Assembly (NCBI RefSeq): GCF_020520425.1 | Contig: NC_079488.1 | Location: 23,314,247 to 23,378,246, forward strand | Source of the DNA: Spinacia oleracea | Lineage: Eukaryota; Streptophyta; Magnoliopsida; Caryophyllales; Amaranthaceae | DNA: 64,000 bases | Reading direction: 5' to 3' | Shown: piece by piece, positions 44,476 through 54,500 of the stretch | Numbering within the stretch: position 1 is the stretch's first letter | Layout of the letters: each line of letters starts with the position of its first letter | The notes under the pieces: model-generated | Database searches by the model: none | What the model was told of the DNA's origin: nothing | What the model saw: the letters and a program-made list of their open reading frames with translations, nothing else | Program-made: the position numbers and the translations under genes

Positions 44476-47306
44476 TCAGGGAGCAGCCGCATCGTCCTCA
44501 TCATCAGAAGGTACAAACTCAGGGGGCGGCTGGCCGAGACGCTCAGCAGCCAACACAGCGGCACTGTGTTCTAATCGCCGCTGGAACCACGCAAGATCAT
44601 ACTCTGGCATGTGGTTCTCCCAGGCGTGCTTAACAGCGTCCTTGGCCGCTTGCTCACCCTGATCATAGGACTCTAGAAGACGCTCGCGCAAGGTGCGAAC
44701 TTGCGACCTGGCCGTCTCCAGATCCCCCCGAAGTTGCTCGGCATCCTCAGCCGCCTCTTTGATTTGGGGAAGCTCCCGCAGCTGGTCCTGATGCGTCCGT
44801 ATTTCCGCCGCCGCTGTCTTGGCCTCCTCGACCATCGCCATCATGTCTTTGTCCTGCGCCAAGATCTTCTTTAGCAGCTCGGCCTTGTCAGACCTCAATG
44901 AAGCTACCTCCTTTGCTTGAAGGTCTATGGTCGTCTGCATCTGCAGGCGGACCTCTTCAATGGATTTGAACGCATAGTCACCATGGTGATTGGACTCAGC
45001 CACTTGAGCTTTGAGCTCCTCAGCAGTGCGGGTCTTCCAACCCTTGCAGAATTCCATGCGGCAGAACAACTGCAAAAGGAGCTACATGTTAGTAAATGAA
45101 TTGAAAAGGAAAACAAGTACAAGCAAAGTGGGAAATAGACTCACGTCGAGAAGAGTGGCCTGGATCGCACCAAACTGGGCGTCAGTCTTGCGGCCAGGAA
45201 GAGAAGCAACATACTCTGCGGGGACGGCCTTAAAAACCTTACGGCATATAGCCACCCTATCCTTTGACGAATAGTAAGGAGTAGCGGGTACGTTCTCGTC
45301 CTCTGCAGCAGCTGCATCCTTCCCTTTGTCTTTGGCTATAGGAAAAACAACGGCCTTAGGATGACGCGGAGAGTAAGAAGAACTGCCAGAGGAGGCTCGA
45401 TACGTCTGAACGACGTTCGAATAATACTTACCGCCCGATGACCTAGCTTGGCGGGCCACCTCCGCAGGTATCTGGGAACGGACATCGGCCGGAATTCCAG
45501 AAAGAGGGTCCTCCAGCTCGTCAGGATGCCCACCAGACTTTGATTTGGACACCAAGTCCACAACCAGAGACGGCTTGTCCACGCCAATCTCATCGTCATC
45601 GGGGCGACCCCCCTCAGCAACCTTCGACTCATCCTTCTTCACAAGACGGCGGGGTAAAGGTTTGGGCTTTTTGAAGGTACTCGGGTCTCCGAGCCAGCTG
45701 GCACGGCTCTTTTCTTCAGCTGGGACAGAGTCGTCCCCTTTTTCTTCCCTGACGCCTTAGCCGCGTCCTTAGCTTGCTAAAAAAGAACGTAAAGGACAGT
45801 CAGATGTTTGGCCTCGTGATGAATTACAAGTCACTCACTGAATAGTGGCTCGTCATTGAAAAAGGACGCCCGTCTTGATAATGACGAGGCGTACCTTATC
45901 AATCTCAAGTCACTCACTGAATAGTGGCTCGTCATTAAAAAAGGACGCCCGTCTTGAAAATGACGGGGCGTACCTTATCATTCTCAAGTCACTCACAGAA
46001 TAGTGGCTCGTCATTAAAAAGGACGCCTGTCTCAAAAATGACGAGGCGTACCTTATCAACCCCAAGTCACTCGCAGAATAGTGGCTCGTCATTAAAAAGA
46101 ACGCCCGTCTCAAAAATGACGAGGCGAACCCTATTAATCACAAGTCACTTGTGAAAAAATGGCTCGTCACCAAAGGAACGCCCGTCTTAAAAAGTGACGA
46201 GGCGCACCTTGGCAACCACAAAAAAAAAAAAAAAAAAAAAGACGCCCACTGTAGACACTGGACGGGAAAAGCTTAACTTGCAAAGACAATGACCTAAGAG
46301 AATACTCACCTTCTCCTCCAACTCGGCCTTGGCTTTCTGCATCTTGGCCTCATAGATGTCGGCCATCCAATCGGTCATGTCGCCCTTCCCAATATCTGCC
46401 GCCGATAACTTGCTCATCCCTTCCTCTGCGAACAAAAAGAAATCCAAAGTTTAAAAAAAAATGAATAGACCAACGCGGAACGGCACATAAATTGGCATAC
46501 AACCTCGAGTCATAGAATATCCTAAGCCTACGGCCGCTAGAAAGGCCTCATTCCGAAACTGGCTAATGTGCGGCAACCACTCGGCCGGCACATGGAAAGT
46601 CTTGTCCACTGTTAAGTGGTAAGTGTTGGCCTTGAACAGGACCATTATTTGATCCCACTCCTCGGCAGTAAGGGGTGGAAGGGGCTCGTCACGGTCCATA
46701 TAGTTGGCGTTGCAGTTCCAGCGGCTCATCCTCTCATACATCTCCTGGTCGTCCGTGTAAAACACAACCCACCTTTTCCTCCACATATGCCATTTGCTGA
46801 GCTTGCCGACCACTGTCTGGTAGGTACCACGGCTGCTCAGATTAAACCACCCTTTGGCGGCACTGGGGGAACGAGAGAGGGAGACCAGATGTACCCCCTG
46901 CCTGGCTCGCTGTACCCCCTGACGAGCTTGCCGTTTGCTCCTCCACCTCGACATATTCGTCGATCTCTTAAAAGAGTTCTGCATATTCTTCGTCGGCTGC
47001 CGGGGCGGTGGAAGAATACCTCTCCCTAGGGGGTGTGAATGTTTCCTCCCACAAGCGCAAGCGCGTAGGATCTGCCGTTTGCTTGGTTCTAGCCATGCCT
47101 TCTGCATAGTGAACGAAGCACGGCTTAGGAGTGACCAACAATGAAGAAAAAGACGCGATTGGACGTCCGCCCCGACAAAAGACGAACGGCGGAAAAATCT
47201 CAATTAAAATCTTCAAACCCTTACCTAGTACTAGGAGGCCGGCCGCTAACAAAAGGAAAAATGACGAGGGGATAACAAAAACAAGAAAGAAAGGCGAAAA
47301 CTAACC
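44476..47306 (-). CDS. Antisense multi-exon accessory gene of the gypsy element (aORF), damaged
   Basis: Five putative exons with GT-AG borders: about 47485-47306 (leader), 47101-46511, 46428-46311, about 45776-45147 and about 45075-44476. The likely start is the ATG at 47096 in good context (GGCATGGCT), giving MARTKQTADPTRLRLWEE. Exon 2 also encodes GWFNLSSRGTYQTVVGKLSK and WRKRWVVFYTDD; exon 3 MSKLSAADIGKGDMTDWMAD; exon 4 a Ser/Lys-rich linker; exon 5 a long coiled coil (LQMQTTIDLQAKEVASLRSD onward) and an acidic end (DDEDDAAAP). Antisense frames downstream of pol are known in Tat elements; their role is unknown. This copy has a TAA at 46968-46970 and frame changes near 46870 and 45690. Exon borders are my inference; no domain of known function is visible. 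Confidence 0.65.
45822..46205. repeat. 79-bp minisatellite, about five copies
   Basis: The anchor AGTGGCTCGTCATT recurs at about 45844, 45923, 46002 and 46080, with a diverged fifth near 46158. Each unit also holds GACGCCCGTCTTGA and AATGACGAGGCG. The array fills the putative third intron of the antisense gene. The frames at 45910-46154 on both strands are translations of it. Confidence 0.85.
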
Positions 47307-47319
47307 TTGAAAGATCTGT

Positions 47320-47408
47320 GAAGTACTTGGTGAAGAACAAGTTGAGTTTGGTGAAGAACATGTTGAGTTTGGTGAAGAACATGTTGAGTTTGGTGAAGAA
47401 CAAGTTGA
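47320..47408 (-). repeat. 21-bp tandem repeat in the antisense leader
   Basis: Four units of GAAGAACATGTTGAGTTTGGT (one base more than a 20-mer, so approximate here) on +. On the minus strand each reads as a 7-residue MFFTKLN-type unit, an upstream open frame that would end at the TAG overlapping the second codon of the main frame if exon 1 is spliced as proposed. Confidence 0.75.
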
Positions 47409-47510
47409 GTCTTGCGGTGGCCGGAAATCTCCTGCTGGTGGTGGGAGTTCGCCGGAAATCGCCTGTGTACAGCTCTGTGAAAATGAAATGTAATAAATGA
47501 ATTTTACCCC

Positions 47511-47524
47511 CTCTATATATAGGG
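47511..47524 (-). promoter_or_regulatory. TATA box of the antisense gene
   Basis: On the minus strand CCCTATATATAGAG lies about 30 bp before the likely start of the antisense transcript and 110 bp inside the 3' LTR border. The leader after it has no ATG until the 21-bp repeats. Confidence 0.6.
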
Positions 47525-47653
47525 AGGGGCAAAATGGAGAAAGGTGACACGTGTCACCACCTCAACACCTGTCCCAGAGACGAAGATGCAAATCAAAGGT
47601 CAAGAAGCGATATCCGGAAAGTGTTTCCAGAAATTCCCTTCTTGAGGGGCAAA

Positions 47654-48184
47654 TGTTGTGGGAAAAATTACCATGCCTTCGTGTACCAATGAGGATGCGA
47701 CACATGGCACGTATTACGCCCCCTAAGCAGAAACCATACGAAGACTACTCCACAGCATGTGTACCAGTCTACGTATCTACAATGTATATGTATTTGTATT
47801 TAAGAGTGTATAAATGTATGTAGTGTACCTATACCTGAAAAGGGGCCTAAGTAGTAGGTATCCCAAGTAGCATGAATAAGCGCAATAGGCCCAAGCAGCC
47901 CACTATTGCCAAAAGGGGCCAGAGAATTGTAAAGAGAAAGGACACATGTCCTCCTCCCATACCCTAGCCAATCATGTAAAGGTAATATTAGGTCATTCCC
48001 ACAAAAATCTAGTACTATAAATAGTCCCACTTCCCTAGAAAAAGGGGTCACAATCAATACATTCAAGAGCAATTGCTGCTCTGCCTTCTCTCTACTTTCT
48101 CTCTCTATAAAAATACAATCTTGTGAAATCCTTAGAAGTTACCGGAAAACCTCCTAGGTAACTCACCGGAAAAACCCCACAACA
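47654..48184 (+). repeat. 3' LTR of the gypsy element
   Basis: 531 bp, nearly identical to 36993-37523 and followed by the TTATG duplication. Frames at 47551-47823 and 47800-48072 are LTR shadows. Confidence 0.93.
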
Positions 48185-50899
48185 TTATGTACATGGCATA
48201 TTGGGGAGAATTCAAAGAAGCATATTGGGCAATATAGAGCTTTAGATGGTTTTCGTGACACTTTCAGTTATCTCCTGAAGTATTGTGAAACTGCTGCTGA
48301 ATTTGAATATCATTGGCCAAGGTAACTAATTCTAATTACTTATTACTTTAAATTAACAAAGAATATGTATTTGTAACCTGATGAACAACTAGTTATAAAG
48401 AAAGGAACATTTTAGTAATTCATGTTATTAGTAAGTTATATGCTTTTTCTGACTTTGAACAAATAGGTATATTCAAATGAACAAATTTGCTTTTCATAAT
48501 GATCATTTTGTTTTTCAGAATGTTGACTCACTATAGCTCTGAAAATCCATGGTTGAAGAATTTATATACAATCAGAGAGATGTGGTGTCCTGCTTATTCT
48601 AAGAACTATTGGTCTGGTGGTGTTTTATCATCACAACGGTATGAAACTACCAACAAGTCAGCTTCCCATCGACTTAATTAGATACATGGATTATGTGATT
48701 TTTATCATTTTTTTTGGATGTTATTTCTGAGTGGAGGAGCAAAGAGAATCGTCATGATTACAGAAATTGGAAATGTAGACCAGAAGTTACAGCTGCAAAT
48801 TGCGGAATTCTTCTTCATGCTAGAAAGATTTACTCTATAGAAGCATATGTTTTGTTTGAAGAACAATTTCTTAAAGGGATGACATGTTCTAAAGAAGAAA
48901 AACACGAAAATACAGCCACAGAGAAAAGTTATTATGTGTGGAGGCCTAAAAAAGACTTGATTAAACATGAAGTTCGGTTTAACCAAGAGACTTTTGCTAT
49001 GGATTGTACTTGTCAGTACTTTACTGAAATGAGTTTTTTATGTTCTCATTCGCTTCGTGTTTATCATGTGCATTGTGTCCCAGAGATTCCCAATCTTTAT
49101 ATATTGAAGAGGTGGACAAAAGCGGCTATGTGCAGTCATTTGGTTGAAGATGATGGTGAAAAGTCCAATATAGTTGCTGCTTCTGTTTGGAGGGCACAAA
49201 CCCTTAGGAATTTTGTTAGGCTGGTTATGTCTAGTCAAGATTCTCTTCAAGCTAGGGCTGATGTTGATTTTGCCTTTGGTATTCTAAAAGAAAAAGTGGA
49301 GAGTATTATGGGTACTATTGACTTTTCTGATCCTAAAGAGGGTGAAGATATTTTTGTGCCCTTGGTAAAAAAAACCACAGAATTTAAGGAAAAAAGGTGA
49401 GAGGAATGACAGATTGAAGAGTACAGTTGAGAAAATCTACAATAAAGCTAAAGAGAATTGGAGGAGGAAAAAAGAAAAATTTACAGATGCAACAAGGTTT
49501 AAGGCTAAATCTGCAGTCATGGTAAATTTTTATTAATATTTGAACATATATGTTTTATAAATTGATCATTTACATATAAGTTATTGAACGTTCTTTTAAT
49601 TATTATTTTTGTGCTTGATTTTTGAAGGAGTTGGATGAAGTTGGTGTCCATGTGATTTTCTCTAATTATCATAGTGATTCATCTGATATAGTTGTACTAG
49701 ATCCTTCACTATTTCAGGTTGATTATCTTGTGAAGTTTGAACATTTAGATATAAACATATGAACATTACACTCTGATAAATGATCATTATATTATTTCAG
49801 GTTGATGCTTCTTTTCCGAAGCCACCTCCAAAATATTTTAGAAGAGGTGCTGCTGTTGATAAAAATATAGAATCATCTGACAAGGTAGATATTAATATTT
49901 TATCTATTACTATATACTAAAAGAGACACCAGGAATGACACGTGTCAATTCCAGGTGCGATCGTTTCCCGCCAAAAACCACTTTCCTAAAAAAAGTGTAT
50001 CTGCTTTATTTTATTTTATTCTCTACCTTTTTTTATAAACTATTTATGTATGGAAACAAAATTTAGTTTATAAATTATGGCAATAATAGATCAACGTAAT
50101 AATATTTATTCTAAATTGGTACTATTTTAGTCAAATCGCTATATTAATAATGGAAAATATATCACTCAATCTTTTGGTAAAATTACCATATTAGAATTTT
50201 AAATATGCACATTAGATGAATAAATTTAAATGAGTATGTTAAAAATGTTATACGATGCAATAGTTTGGGAGATAATCAGTTAAATATTTTGTGAATTTTT
50301 TTTATCAAAATCCGTGCGTGCACGGGATCTAATCTAGTTTTTTTATAATGAATATTTAACTTTCTGTTTTTGTATGTCTTTACATTTTATTTTAATTTTA
50401 GGAAAACAATTCAACAAATGAAACCTCAAATTATACATATAGTCAAGCGAGTACTAAAACTGAAGCATGTACAAAAGGTAAAACAGGAACTAAAGCTAAA
50501 GCAGGAACTAAAGCAACATCGTCTACTAAAGCACCATCGGCTACTAAAGCTCCATTGGGTACCAATGCTCCATCGGATACTAAAGTTCCATCTGGTACTA
50601 AAGCTCCATCGGGTACTGAAGCAAAAGTTCAAGGACTTATTCATGCTGAAGAAATTACTCAAGTAGTACCTAAAGTTCAAGGATCTATTCAGGCTGAAGA
50701 AATTACTCAAGTTGGACCTAAAGTTCAAGGACTTCAAGTTCCATTGGTTACTAAACCTCCATCGGGTACTAAAGGATCTCATCAACCTGCTAATGATCAA
50801 GCTTATTTGAAATTTAAGTATGATGCATTTTTAGCTCTTTTTGATGAATCAATAACTGCCCAAGAAGCCACTAAAAGTCAAGGAGTTACTAAACAGTGA
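48185..50899 (+). pseudogene. FAR1/MuDR-type transposase, 3' half, broken
   Basis: Resumes directly after the gypsy element with MYMAYWGENSKKHIGQ-like coding (in the family HRLCTWH.GENSKKHIG) and AAEFEYHWPR, then a donor at about 48321. The next exon (from 48519) encodes WLKNLYTIREMWCPAYSKNY and WSGGVLSSQRYETTNKS, then TAG 48679-48681 and a shift in a T-run. The frame 48714-49400 encodes DVISEWRSKENRHDYRNWKC and the SWIM zinc finger MDCTCQYFTEMSFLCSHSLR. Later blocks at 49410-49520, 49628-49718 and 49801-49883 look like further exons (DRLKSTVEKIYNKAKENWRR; IVVLDPSLFQ; FPKPPPKYFRRG). The last exon (about 50402-50899) is a Thr/Lys/Pro-rich repeat tail with many GTKAPS-type units, ending QGVTKQ. 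Stops and shifts make it non-functional. Confidence 0.82.
49903..50337 (+). mobile_element. Small non-autonomous Helitron in an intron of the FAR1-type gene
   Basis: 435 bp. The 5' end TCTATTACTATATACTAAAA and the 3' end CTAG, preceded by a short stem CCGTGC/GCACGG and TCTAAT, are the standard plant Helitron signature; it sits between A and T of the host with no duplication. No coding capacity. Confidence 0.85.
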
Positions 50900-51571
50900 T
50901 TATTGAGTTGAAAATTTGTACTTGCATTTATTTGTACTGAATCTTTATGTGTTTGAACATTTAGTTTTAAGAGTATGAACATTAGGGCAAACATTTTGAA
51001 CATTAAGTTTTTTTTATAATATTTTATGTTTGAATCTATTTTATGTTTAATTGTGACCTCCTTCTCAAATATAATGAACATTTTAGTTAAAGATATTGAA
51101 CATTATCTACTTTTGTTTCCACTTGTGGGGAATGAATGTGTTTTCTATTAAATTATTTTGAACATTACATATTTAAAAGTGAATATTCTATATGACAATT
51201 TTGAGCATTACGTATTTTAATAATGAACATTATATTGAAATATATTGAATATTACTAAATTTAAAATTGAAAGTTCTATTTAATCATATTGATTATACCG
51301 AACATTTTTTAACGATATTAATCATTATATAAAACTTTCATAAAAAATCAAAGAGTTAATAAATATTGATTTTGTATGGATTATTGAGTTGGAAATTTAT
51401 TTGTGCATTTGATTTAATACTGGAAAGGAAACTGAATATTAAACATAAAAGAAATAAACATTAAGTTATATGTTTTTGAAGAAAACACCAAAATACCAAA
51501 ATATTTACTTTACATTATAATAAAAATGTATCTTTGTTTGTTAACCTTCTTACTAACTGCTTAATTTTTCA
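50900..51571. other. Spacer between the two convergent Mutator genes
   Basis: AT-rich, no gene. Dominated by degenerate copies of ATGAACATT...TATTGAACATTAC, the micro-repeat that also fills the introns of both neighbouring genes. Confidence 0.6.
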
Positions 51572-54500
51572 TTAACTCCTCCATGCTTCATTTATGTTTG
51601 ACTCTTTCTTTTGATTTTGTTTTGAAAGCATTAGGAGACCACAGTAAGTGACACGAAGCTTCCTTATTTGATTTGTCTGTATATCAAAAATTTAAAAAAA
51701 AAATTAAAAAGGTTTTATAAAACCAAAATACTAAATTATAAAAGGGAATGTAAAAGAAATTCAACAGAAAGAACAATAAAATAGAAAAGAACTAAACCAT
51801 AAAAAGAAATGAACAAAAATCAAAAGAAGAATGAAAAAAAAATTAAACTTACATCATTTGCTTTCAAGTCACAGTTCCATTCATGTTCTGGATCACCAGT
51901 ATAGGTCTCCATGTACTTCATGACATACACACCACAGTTGGTTGTGTCTTTGTTGCTTCTCCATTTCATCTTTATCAAATTCATTTCATACCTTTGCATT
52001 GGTTCTACCTCATAACCAAATGTGCCCATATATTTTGCAAAAGCATCCATCTGGAAATTATGTTCATAAGTAAGATAATTATCATCGATGTTTCAAATAT
52101 ACATTTATGAACGATTTATTTCTTACCAAAGCTTCTGGGTGGCCCTCGTATTTATCGTTAAAGCTTACTCCTCTCGGAAGAGTCTTGTTGTCAATAACAT
52201 CCATTGTTTCAGTGTAATGGTTGATGACTAGGAGATAGAAGTGTTTTGCAGCAAGAACGGGGATGAATATCTGAAAAAGATGTAATTATTTAAGTTAAAA
52301 ATAATGAATAATTATATACATTAAAATTAACATTAAAGTTTGAGGAATGGATTAGAAGTTATATATGTTTACCTGTTTAAATTGATGAAGGTTTTTGAAC
52401 TTATAGTTATCCATTTCTTCATTAATCCTGCGTTGAAAATCTTCAAGCCTTGTTTCATAGGAGGAGCCTGCTGAACATACTTTGTATGTGCACATTATAT
52501 GCTGCATTTAAAGATAATGAACATTCAATTATAAAGATATTGAAATTTAGTTACAATAATAATGAATTTCAATTTAATCATCTGTATTTGTTATCTTAAT
52601 TTTTTTGAACATTACTTATTTTAATAATGAATATTCCATTTGAAAATTTTGAACATTATGTATTTTAATAATGAACAATCTATTTAAATATATTTAACAT
52701 TACTTGTTTTAATATTGAACATTCTGTTTAAGGAAATTGATCTTAACCTATTTATTCAATGAATATTCTTTTTATGAAATAATAAAACAATAATGAATAT
52801 AAGACCAGAAAGGATTGATCGTTTTATATCAACAAAATGAACAATTTAAATAGCATCTATTATAATACTTACATATGGAAATATTGAACGGAAGAGTTTA
52901 TCTTTGTGGCCCTTTGCATTTAGATACTTTGACCATGAATTAATTACACAGTCAACCACCTCCTCTTCTTCAACCAGTGTTTTTATGTCCTCTCGATTGA
53001 TGTAGTTATATCCGTGAAAATAAAGAACCTCACTCAAACAGAAAGTAAATTAGGAGGAAGTATAAAAGTTTGTATTTAAATTTATTTTTACGTTAAATTA
53101 AAGAAAATACATGTTGTCTTCACCACTTAAGACATAATCTGATAGACTTTGATGCATGTTGTCCAGATTTTTGAACAAGTCCCGATACTGGATCAAATAT
53201 GGAGAAGAGAAGGCAGGCAATAGTTTGTATACTCTTTGAGGTCTCTTTCCTTTTCACCTTTCTCCTTTCTGTAAATTTAAATTTTTTTAAAAAACAGCAA
53301 AATAATTATAAAAATAAAACAAATGAATATCAAAGACAAAAAACATAAACAAAAATTAAAGAAACACATATACATATATTACTAAAAAGTTAAGACAAAG
53401 AGTAAGAACATATAAGCCAAAAAATATGAACATATAAGATTAAAAGTATGAACATATAAGATAAAAAAACAGAACAAAAAATTCAACAAGAAAGAATATA
53501 AAATTGCAGAAGAAATAACAAAGAAGTTAACAGGTTTGAACAAGAAAGAAAAAAAAAAAAAAAAAAAAGTATGAACATATAAGATAAAAGAAATAACATA
53601 AAATTCCAGAAGAAAGACCCAAGAAGTTAACAAGTTTGAACAAGAAAGAACAAAAAACCATATAGAACAAGTTTGAACAAAACGTATAAAAAGAATGAAT
53701 ATTAACGAATAACAAAATAATTAAAAATTTCAATCAGGACATTTTAAATATGCATAATATTATTATGTTTTTAAAATAGTTTTCATAATATAAACAAAGT
53801 TTTATAAATACAAATTCAGTTTAAATATAATTAATGTTTACCCTAATCCTTCATCTTTGTTTCCCCCTTTGTCTTCAAAAATTTCGTCCAATTTCAAGTC
53901 TGTTTTTGTGCTTGAAATTAATGCTGATATTGAGACTTGATTAATTGGAGTTCTTGGTGAAGAAAGAGAAGACTGTTCAGCACTAAAATATGGTTCAGCT
54001 ACCACTGCTGGTTGCACCTGTGACAGTGTAGGAGTATGAGGTTCTGCTGGCTCCTTAGTTTTCTCTGTTTGTATCATATCAGCTCCCACTTGTGGTGCAA
54101 CCTTTTCATTAGTCTCATGTGTTGCAGACTGCTCCTCAACCACTTATGGTGCAACCTCCTTCTCAACCACTTGTGGTGCAGGCTCCTCCTCATTTGTCAC
54201 TTCCGGTGCAGGTTCCTCTTGAATTACATTAGTTGCATTAGTTGCAGGTAGCATTACTGATACATCCAACTCAGGCTCCACTGTAGATGCATCTAACTTG
54301 AAATTCTCCCCTGCTTGTACAACAATCTGCTCCACTGTTGTTTTTGGTTCTTCTAAAGCTGGTTCTCTCACTTCTGATTCTGCTCGCGCCTTTCTCTCAG
54401 CTTTTGCCTTTTCATTTTTTTGTCTCTTCTTCTCTTTTTTTTTAGAGTTAGCATAGCAGATTCCAAAGATTCATCTATTTCTTCAAGAGATAGATTTGAC

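Larger units (their letters stand above)
36993..48184 (+). mobile_element. Ty3/gypsy retrotransposon, Tat lineage, with antisense gene
   Basis: 11.2 kb with 531-bp LTRs (TGTTGTGGG...CCCACAACA), a 5-bp duplication TTATG (36988-36992 and 48185-48189), a primer-binding site TGGCGCCGTCTGTGGGGA at 37526 and a GAGGGGCAAA polypurine tract before the 3' LTR. Order: gag, protease, reverse transcriptase, RNase H, an extra RNase H, integrase, then a 4.3-kb region with an antisense multi-exon gene. Integrase after RNase H makes it Ty3/gypsy; the extra RNase H and the antisense frame point to the Tat group. The LTRs differ at about five positions by eye (about 1%), yet gag and pol carry several stops and shifts, so this copy cannot act alone. 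Confidence 0.93.

Noticed and set aside
36993..48184. Integrated plant pararetrovirus or retrovirus
   Set aside because: LTRs, a target duplication, integrase and Tat-type RNase H are present, and no movement protein, coat protein or envelope frame is seen, so it is a Ty3/gypsy retrotransposon.
53382..53733. Phe/Leu-rich membrane-like frames on the minus strand
   Set aside because: They translate an A-rich intron with GAACATATAAG repeats; the hydrophobic look follows from TTT-rich codons.
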